A stretch of 48,103 nt of DNA from an uncultured Oscillospiraceae bacterium. Its GTDB lineage: Bacteria; Bacillota; Clostridia; Oscillospirales; Oscillospiraceae. The notes under the pieces are model-generated. The model was not told the DNA's origin. It worked only from the letters and a program-made list of their open reading frames with translations, and made no database searches. Positions 42,846 through 48,103 of the stretch are shown here, in pieces; the first letter of the stretch is position 1, and every line of letters begins with the position of its first letter. The position numbers were made by a program, and so were the translations under genes. The stretch lies in assembly GCA_947630785.1 (NCBI GenBank), contig CANRIW010000069.1:1-48103 (forward strand), read 5' to 3'.

Positions 42846-42873
42846 GGTATACACGAAACCTGGGAACTGTCAA
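42846..42873 (-). promoter_or_regulatory. Internal promoter upstream of cas5c
   Basis: TTGACA (42873-42868), 16 bases, TATACC (42851-42846), in the 94-base gap between cas3 and cas5c. It would let Cascade and adaptation genes be made apart from cas3. Confidence 0.5.
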
Positions 42874-42891
42874 GCAAAAAGTATGGGTTGC

Positions 42892-45051
42892 TCACAGGAA
42901 AATCCCCACCCCGCCGTCGGCCAGCAGGGCCAGGCCGGTGGTCTTGCTATACAGGGACGGATCGGTCAGCACGGCCAGGTCGTCCTCCAGAATATCCAGC
43001 GCGCCCCGGGCGTTGAGGGCGTTGAAGTGGTTTTCGTACACGTTCACGGAGAATTGCCCTGCCTTCCGCAGCAGGCCACGGCTGCGCTCGCCGTTTTGCA
43101 GGCGGGCGGCCAGCGCCTTGGCCTCCTCTGTGCGGGGGATGAGGACGGCGCGGGTGTTCTGATCGATGAGGTGGAACTCCCTGGCCGTCTCGGCAAAGGG
43201 GAAAGAGGGATGGTACGGGTCCTGTACTCCACCCTCGAACCGGGGGACGATGCGCTTGCTGTCGATTTCCTCTCCGCTGAACAGATGCAGAGCGGTGAAA
43301 TAGCGCTCGATGGCCTCCGGCGCGTCCAGGGCCGGACAGTCCCGAGTGACGGAGCGCATGACCTCCAGGGGCCGCTTCATGGCGTGAGGCAGAGTGGCGG
43401 TGTAGGCGCTGTCTGGCTGGAAAATGTACACAAGGCTTTCGTCTGCGGGACGCATCCCCTCCCGGTTGCACCGCCCGGCTGCCTGGACGACGGAGTCCAG
43501 CCCCGCCTCCGCCCGATAGACCGCGGGAAAGTCCACATCCACCCCGGCCTCGATGAGGCTGGTGGACACCACCCGGCAGGGGAGACCGGCTTTCAGCCGG
43601 TCCCGTATGGTGTGCAGCACCTCCCGCCGGTGCTCCGGCGTCATGAGGGTGGACAGGTGGAAGCTGTCGCCCTTGCCCAGAAGCGTGTAGACCGCCTGGG
43701 CCTGCTTGCGGGTGGACACGATGCACAGAACCTGGCTGTGAGTGTTGAGCCGCTGGGCCAGATCTTCGTCGGACAACTGTTCCAGGCGCTCATATCGCAC
43801 CCGCTGAAAGACCTGAGCGGGAATTTCGGGCGCGATTTCCCGTGTGGCCAGGTCCGGGGTGACGGCCTGGAACAGCGGCCCAAGGGCCGGCTGGGTGGCG
43901 GTGCAGAGGACACAGGACGCGCCGTAGTTCACGGTGAGCTCCGCAATGGCTCGTACACAGGGCAGCAGATAGGGCAGGGGGATGGTCTGGGCCTCGTCGA
44001 AGATGATGACGCTGTCCGCTAGGTTATGGAGCTTCCGGCACCGGGATGGTTTGTTCGCAAACAGGGACTCGAAAAACTGCACCGCCGTGGTCACCACCAC
44101 CGGCAAATCCCAGTTCTCGGATGCCAGCTTTTTCCGCTCCTTCTCCGGGTCCGGCGGGCCGCTCTCGTCGTCGCCAAAGTCCACGTTGGAGTGGTGTTCC
44201 AGCACCACGTCCTCCCCCAGGACCTTGCGGAAGGTGTCCGCCGTCTGCTCGATAATGCTGGTGTAGGGGATGACGTAGACGATCCGCTTTTTCCCGTGGA
44301 CCTGGGCGTGGCGCAGGGCGAAGGCCAGGGAGGAGACGGTCTTGCCGCCGCCGGTGGGCACCGTCAGGGTGAACAGGCCGGGGGACTGGGCTTTTCCCGC
44401 CTCCAGGCAGGCCCGGAGAATGTCACACCGGGCGCGGTCGAGGTCAGTTTCGGGGTCCTGCCAGCGGGCCGTGTAGGCTTCCAGCCGGGCGAGCAGCTGT
44501 TCCATGGTGACGTCGCTGCCCCGGGGCGGGGGACTGCCCCGCATGAACGCCTCGGTGTCCAGGAAGTCCGCGTCCACCAGGCAGGAGAACAGCATCCGGA
44601 CCCAGAACGCCATGGTGAAGCCGCCCCGGCCCAGGACTTTGGGCGGCCGGAACCGGGCGTGCTCCAGCTGGATCTCCTTGGAGAAGTCCCCATAGGGCTC
44701 CACCGTCCGCTTGAGCCGCCCGCTCAGGGTCGGGTCGGAGGGGTGGCTCGTCCGGCCACCGCCGTCGGGCAGGCCGCCGTGGTGACCAGCCACGCAGTAG
44801 GCGGCGGGCCAGAAGTATTTGGCGATCTCCTGGGCCCCGGCGGTGGAGTGGTCGGTCCAGATGTTCTCCCCTAGGATGCGGCGCTGAAAGGCGCGGGAGT
44901 ACTTCCCAATGTCGTGGACCAGTCCCACCTCCCGCCCCAATTCCTCCGCCCCAAAGGGCACGGCAAAGGCGGCACACAGTTCCGCTACATTTTGGTCGTG
45001 CTCCAAGATGCTCTGCTCTCGGCCATCTTCTGCGCGATGTGCAAGGTACAT
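42892..45051 (-). CDS. cas3: CRISPR-associated helicase-nuclease Cas3 (type I-C)
   Basis: A 719-residue Cas3 with HD nuclease first and SF2 helicase after. HD: EHDQNVAEL, LVHDIGKYSRAFQ, DHSTAGA and AGHHGGLPD. Helicase: TVPTGGGKTVSSLAFALRHA (Walker A), VIIFDEAQ (motif II), CTATQPALG (III) and SLIEAGVDVDFP plus QAAGRCNREG (V/VI). It degrades DNA opened by Cascade. It lies upstream of the other cas genes on the same strand, with a ribosome site AAGGAGG. All HD and helicase residues needed look intact. Confidence 0.96.
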   Translation of the reverse strand: MYLAHRAEDGREQSILEHDQNVAELCAAFAVPFGAEELGREVGLVHDIGKYSRAFQRRILGENIWTDHSTAGAQEIAKYFWPAAYCVAGHHGGLPDGGGRTSHPSDPTLSGRLKRTVEPYGDFSKEIQLEHARFRPPKVLGRGGFTMAFWVRMLFSCLVDADFLDTEAFMRGSPPPRGSDVTMEQLLARLEAYTARWQDPETDLDRARCDILRACLEAGKAQSPGLFTLTVPTGGGKTVSSLAFALRHAQVHGKKRIVYVIPYTSIIEQTADTFRKVLGEDVVLEHHSNVDFGDDESGPPDPEKERKKLASENWDLPVVVTTAVQFFESLFANKPSRCRKLHNLADSVIIFDEAQTIPLPYLLPCVRAIAELTVNYGASCVLCTATQPALGPLFQAVTPDLATREIAPEIPAQVFQRVRYERLEQLSDEDLAQRLNTHSQVLCIVSTRKQAQAVYTLLGKGDSFHLSTLMTPEHRREVLHTIRDRLKAGLPCRVVSTSLIEAGVDVDFPAVYRAEAGLDSVVQAAGRCNREGMRPADESLVYIFQPDSAYTATLPHAMKRPLEVMRSVTRDCPALDAPEAIERYFTALHLFSGEEIDSKRIVPRFEGGVQDPYHPSFPFAETAREFHLIDQNTRAVLIPRTEEAKALAARLQNGERSRGLLRKAGQFSVNVYENHFNALNARGALDILEDDLAVLTDPSLYSKTTGLALLADGGVGIFL

Positions 45052-45115
45052 TTTTGACCTCCTTAAACTTTGATGGTATCTAAAGTTTATCAGAATATCA
45101 GTCCCATAAACCGGA

Positions 45116-46453
45116 CTAATTTCTGCGTTCCAGCGCTATTCCAATCAATTTTTCCGTCTGATCCGCCATGAACAGCGGGATATTCAGCACATCCCCGTCC
45201 AGCATCAGATTGTCCAGCGAGAAGCGGATTCGGAGTTTGACGTCTTCCGGGAACAGTTCTTTGAACTTCCGCAGGCTCTTGCTGGCGTTGTTGGCCTCGG
45301 ACTTGACCTCCACCGGAAAGATGTCGTTCTCACGCTGGATGAGAAAATCCACCTCGTAGGGCGGGTTGTTCTGGCTCCAGTACCGGGGCAGCACCTCAAA
45401 CTGAGTGATGAGCGTTTGCAGCACATAGTTTTCCGTCAGGGCTCCCTTGAACTCCGTAAAGAGCCGGTTGCCCTCGCCAAAGGCGGTGGGGGAGAGTTGG
45501 GCCAGACGCCGAAGCAGACCCACGTCCACCAGATAGATCTTGAATGCGGACAGGTCGTCGTAGGCGGACACCGGTAGCCGGGGCGCTGCGCTGCGGTAGA
45601 CCTTGTGTACCAGCCGGGCGTCCACCAGCCATTGCAGGGCGTCCTCATACTCGCGGGCGCGGGCGCCCTCCTTCACGACCTTGTAGATGAACTTCTTGTT
45701 CTCCCTGGCCAGTTGGGAGGGGATGGACTTCCAGATCATCGAGATCTTCGGGAACTCCTTTACGTCCGGGTGCTTGGCAAAGTCCCGCTCATAGGCCCCG
45801 ATGATGTTGGAAAGGGCCTCCTGCATGGCCTCCACGTCCCGCTCCTGGGTCCACATCAGCACCGGCTCCGGCATCCCGCCGGTGACGTAGTACATCTTGA
45901 GCTTCTCCGTCAGAGGATTGAAAAAGGCGTCCGGGATGGGCTCGATGGCGTCAACGCTGTCCAGGTAGGCCGCAAGGTTCCCATCCCCGTTGGCCAGCAG
46001 AAACTCCGTGAAGGTCATGGGGTTCATCTGCATGAAGTTGACTTTACCCACCGGGAAAGAGGAGGGCCTGGCCAGGGCGATGCCCAGCAGGGAGCCGGCG
46101 CAGGCGATGTGGTACTGAGGCGCGTTCTCGCAAAAATACTTCATGGAGTTGATGACCTTGGGGCAGTCCTGCACCTCATCGAAGATGATGAGCGTTTTCT
46201 CCGGCAGGATCTTCTGCCCGCTAGCCAGCATCAGGTTCTGCAAAATGCGGTCCACGTCTTTGGTGGTCTCAAAGAACTGCCGGTACTCCTCGTGCTCGTC
46301 GAAATTGAAGTAGGCGGTGTTCTCGTAGTACCGCCGGCCAAATTCTTTGAGCGCCCAAGTCTTGCCCACCTGCCGCACGCCCTTGAGGATCAGGGGCTTG
46401 CGGTGGTTGGAGTTTTTCCATTTCAGCAGGTCATTCAAAATCAATCGTTCCAT
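45116..46453 (-). CDS. AAA-family ATPase with DUF4143 (AAA_14)
   Basis: A 445-residue protein. Walker A is KGVRQVGKTWALKEF (about residues 26-40), Walker B is TLIIFDEVQDCPKV (about 85-98), and the C-terminal DUF4143 nuclease-like domain shows EVDFLI and FPVEVKSE, a PD-(D/E)xK pattern. These proteins are common in gut bacteria, often in accessory regions; their role is not settled. It lies 64 bases upstream of cas3 on the same strand, with no terminator seen, but a CRISPR role is not implied. The ATG at 46453 is chosen over the GTG at 46459 because of GAGG spacing. Confidence 0.9.
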   Translation of the reverse strand: MERLILNDLLKWKNSNHRKPLILKGVRQVGKTWALKEFGRRYYENTAYFNFDEHEEYRQFFETTKDVDRILQNLMLASGQKILPEKTLIIFDEVQDCPKVINSMKYFCENAPQYHIACAGSLLGIALARPSSFPVGKVNFMQMNPMTFTEFLLANGDGNLAAYLDSVDAIEPIPDAFFNPLTEKLKMYYVTGGMPEPVLMWTQERDVEAMQEALSNIIGAYERDFAKHPDVKEFPKISMIWKSIPSQLARENKKFIYKVVKEGARAREYEDALQWLVDARLVHKVYRSAAPRLPVSAYDDLSAFKIYLVDVGLLRRLAQLSPTAFGEGNRLFTEFKGALTENYVLQTLITQFEVLPRYWSQNNPPYEVDFLIQRENDIFPVEVKSEANNASKSLRKFKELFPEDVKLRIRFSLDNLMLDGDVLNIPLFMADQTEKLIGIALERRN

Positions 46454-46574
46454 AGGCACCTCATCACACTTTTACATGAGTTCTCGTGCAAATCATTCAC
46501 ACTTTTATTTCATTATATGCTGATACAATGGAAAAAGCAAGCAATATTTCGGGTATATTTCATTGACAAAGCGG

Positions 46575-46667
46575 GTCACAGGGACGGAAAGTCCCTGACA
46601 AGCTGAATTGTGGGGCCACAAGTCAGCTTGTCAGGGAGTACCCTTGAACCCCGAGAGATCCTGTGAC
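46575..46667. ncRNA. Candidate structured RNA with nested stems
   Basis: GTCACAGG (46575-46582) pairs with CCTGTGAC (46660-46667) and encloses a long hairpin CCTGACAAGCTGA (46594-46606) / TCAGCTTGTCAGG (46623-46635), extended by TTGTGG/CCACAA, plus two small stems: GGGAC/GTCCC (46581-46595) and GGG/CCC around AGTA (46633-46642). Some pairs compete, so alternative folds are possible. It lies about 90 bases upstream of a 58-codon ORF on the plus strand. I do not recognise a named riboswitch or ribozyme. It may instead be the end of a mobile element. Confidence 0.45.
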
Positions 46668-46755
46668 GTAGAACTGTCTAAAATCATGGACCGGCGCCAA
46701 TACTCAATCGTGGAGAACATTGGTATATCAGCAGGAGGGAAAAGAAAGGAGCAAA

Positions 46756-46932
46756 ATGACCAACCAGCAAAAGCAAAGTATCATGGCAGAGGAGATTTGG
46801 CTCAACTACTACAACAACTATCTGTGCGAGCACAAGGTGATCACGGAAAAGGAACACACGAAGATGTGCAATGGGATCGCCATCCACTGCGACTGGAAAC
46901 GCAAGAGAGCGGAAAAGGACCGGGAGCGGTGA
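46756..46932 (+). CDS. Hypothetical 58-residue protein
   Basis: A 58-residue hydrophilic protein beginning MTNQQKQSIMAEEIWLNYYN and ending in a lysine/arginine-rich DWKRKRAEKDRER tail. AAAGGAG precedes the ATG at 46756. Two cysteines lie at residues 24 and 38 of the short chain. Small proteins of this form occur on integrative elements of Clostridia, but no family is named here. It is followed after 64 bases by a strong terminator and lies downstream of the structured RNA-like element. Confidence 0.65.
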   Translation: MTNQQKQSIMAEEIWLNYYNNYLCEHKVITEKEHTKMCNGIAIHCDWKRKRAEKDRER

Positions 46933-46996
46933 TTTCCTCTGCGGAGCGCAGTTTTGCGCTCCTACATAGCTTGCTGTGCGGCAAACTGAAAAACCG

Positions 46997-47030
46997 AAAA
47001 GATGCCCGGCTTCGGTGCCGGGCATCTTTT
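46997..47030 (+). terminator. Terminator behind the 58-residue ORF
   Basis: AAAAGATGCCCGGC (46997-47010) pairs with GCCGGGCATCTTTT (47017-47030). The region 47031-47221 contains no gene that I can recognise. Confidence 0.85.
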
Positions 47031-47221
47031 CTCTGAACGAATGCCCCTGGAACTTAAGAGGGCGGGAACCCTTGAAACTCATGGGTTTGTGTTTGGTCGC
47101 GGGTTGTGGGTATCATCAGTTGGCGGAGCGTTGCGACACGGAGATTGTGGAGGAGGGTTTTAGTGGATGTCGCAACACATTGAACCAGCAATCCGGGTGA
47201 TAGCCATTGAGAAATAACGCT

Positions 47222-47286
47222 GCGCCCGCCTCTGATTGAGGCGGGCGCTTTTGTAGAATAGGACCCCTGCCGTTTGGCAGGGGTCC
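47222..47286. terminator. Two adjacent hairpins, first with T run
   Basis: GCGCCCGCCTC/GAGGCGGGCGC (47222-47248, then TTTTG) and GGACCCCTGCC/GGCAGGGGTCC (47261-47286). The gene they ended is gone. Region 47287-47381 shows no gene. Confidence 0.6.
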
Positions 47287-47381
47287 AAATAAGGTGAAAG
47301 CGAGTTTTATTTTTGCCGTTTCATGCCTGACCAGATAAAACCGATAAGCAAAGCAACAATAGCAACATAAAGGAAATTTAA

Positions 47382-47546
47382 GAAGAGTTGGCAGCTCGGC
47401 TGCAGATCGAAGGGGTGACTTTAGAGCGTGACTGCATAAGTAGGATCGAAATTGGGACCCGTTTTGTAGCGGATTACGAATTAAAGGTCCTGTCGCGGAT
47501 ACTCGGCGTACCCATTGACTGGCTTCTGGAGGAGGAACCCGAATAA
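47382..47546 (+). pseudogene. XRE-family regulator, 5'-truncated
   Basis: An open stretch with a stop codon immediately before it (47379-47381) encodes 54 residues: EELAARLQIEGVTLERDCIS, then RIEIGTRFVADYELKVLSRI and LGVPIDWLLEEEPE. This is the second half of a SinR/XRE-like helix-turn-helix regulator; the S-R-I-E-x-G-x-R-F-V-x-D-Y-E-L core is typical. The first part of the DNA-binding domain is missing and no ribosome site is present, so it is a remnant. Confidence 0.75.
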
Positions 47547-47635
47547 CGATAGATTTCGTGAGCTTGAATGTGTTGCTTTTGCCTTCTTCGTTTGCCCAGC
47601 TAATACACATGTGAAAATTACCAGCAAAACATTCC

Positions 47636-47664
47636 GCATAGAAACGTCTCCTGCGCTCAAACTA
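47636..47664 (+). promoter_or_regulatory. Candidate sigma-G promoter of the spore-protein gene
   Basis: GCATA (47636-47640), 17 bases, CAAACTA (47658-47664). The -35 fits the sigma-G GHATR consensus fully and the -10 differs in one position from CATNHTA. It lies 62 bases before the ATG. Confidence 0.5.
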
Positions 47665-47725
47665 TGCTCGGATTTTCAATCCGACCAAAGACAAACCGAA
47701 ACGAAATGCAAAGGAGACGAAGGAA

Positions 47726-47932
47726 ATGTCTAACACCAATAGTTCTTCCAACCGCCTGGTCGTTCCCGGCGCCCGCGAGGCCATGGATAAGTTCAAGATG
47801 GAGGCGGCCAACGAGGTCGGCGTCAACCTGAAGCAGGGCTACAACGGCGATATCACCGCCCGTCAGGCCGGCTCTATCGGCGGCCAGATGGTCAAGAAGA
47901 TGATCGAGTCCTACGAGAACGGCCTGAAGTAA
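47726..47932 (+). CDS. Alpha/beta-type small acid-soluble spore protein
   Basis: A 68-residue spore DNA-binding protein that protects the chromosome in the dormant spore. The conserved blocks are LVVPGAREAMDKFKMEAANE, then VGVNLKQGYNGDITARQAGS and IGGQMVKKMIESYENGLK. The GPR germination-protease cut site (E-V/I-G-V) is in the second. ATG at 47726 has AAAGGAGACGAAGG upstream. Sigma-G control is likely. A fragment of the same block is found at 28495. The 135 bases after the stop carry three hairpins. Confidence 0.95.
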   Translation: MSNTNSSSNRLVVPGAREAMDKFKMEAANEVGVNLKQGYNGDITARQAGSIGGQMVKKMIESYENGLK

Positions 47933-47945
47933 GAATACCCGGACC

Positions 47946-48066
47946 GTTGACCTTTTCCCCCGACAGTGGGCGGGAAAGGTCAACGAAAGAAAAGCGTCGG
48001 ATCCGGCTTTCGCCGGATCCGACGCTTCAGTCTGTCGAAAAAGTCTGCCTAGAGGCAGACTTTTTT
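47946..48066 (+). terminator. Three consecutive hairpins after the spore-protein gene
   Basis: Stem 1: GTTGACCTTT/AAAGGTCAAC (47946-47984). Stem 2: AAGCGTCGGATCCGGC/GCCGGATCCGACGCTT (47992-48027), a long perfect stem with a four-base loop. Stem 3: AAAAAGTCTGCCT/AGGCAGACTTTTT (48038-48065), ending in T. The last 37 bases of the window hold nothing recognisable. Confidence 0.8.
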
Positions 48067-48103
48067 GCATAGATGAGGTAAAATGGGAATGAGGTGAGAG
48101 AGA

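Noticed and set aside
47031-47221. A small gene in 46976-47200
   Set aside because: The frame crosses the terminator at 46997-47030 and has no ribosome site or recognisable domain.

Overview
The window looks like the chromosome of a spore-forming gut-type Clostridia bacterium of the Oscillospiraceae/Flavonifractor kind. This placement is inferred from GC-rich codons, strong AGGAGG ribosome sites, TTGACA/TATAAT promoters, an alpha/beta small acid-soluble spore protein gene, the YloU-YloV pair, ThrH, a selenate-reductase-like molybdenum hydroxylase, and a type I-C CRISPR-Cas locus. No rRNA or tRNA gene was recognised.

Left part (1-23700), ordinary chromosome. In order it holds the start of rplM; a MocR/PdxR-like regulator divergent from an ECF vitamin transporter S component; a pair of convergent promoters with Pho-box-like repeats, one driving two tiny basic peptides and one a possible small RNA; a D-Ala-D-Ala carboxypeptidase; an ECF sigma factor overlapping a large membrane-anchored candidate anti-sigma protein; and rubredoxin. 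A purine block follows: fused 2Fe-2S/Mo hydroxylase, FAD subunit, MocA-like cofactor nucleotidyltransferase, xanthine permease and xanthine phosphoribosyltransferase. After it come a ZIP metal transporter, the YloU/YloV fatty-acid-kinase-type pair, two small membrane proteins, an operon of Lrp regulator, aminotransferase, ThrH and DUF1015, a polysaccharide deacetylase, and several small genes (YciI, TfoX, a membrane protein, Bcp peroxiredoxin).

Middle (23740-28790), accessory. An orphan RelB/DinJ antitoxin is followed by an AT-rich two-gene module (AIPR-like abortive-infection protein plus a 72-residue XRE regulator) with its own promoter and TTGCGC palindrome. Next are a flavin reductase and a PLD-helicase gene cut off just after its DEAD-box motif. 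Fragments of a mobile-element ORF, a serine recombinase and a spore-protein gene follow.

Right (28787-45051), a complete type I-C CRISPR-Cas system. The array has about 119 identical 33-nt repeats by hand count, two A/T variants and about six decayed repeats at the far end. It is followed by a 174-bp leader and, on the minus strand, cas3-cas5c-cas8c-cas7-cas4-cas1-cas2. The array end far from cas2 is decayed, as expected for growth at the leader. Two spacers are near-copies from the same kind of target.

After the cas genes come a DUF4143-type AAA ATPase, a multi-stem RNA-like element ahead of a 58-residue ORF, a 5'-truncated XRE gene, an intact spore-protein gene with a sigma-G-like promoter, and three consecutive hairpins. 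An 86-bp stretch of this spore-protein gene is also present (one mismatch) just outside the decayed array end, so the CRISPR-Cas region is bracketed by direct repeats about 19.3 kb apart.
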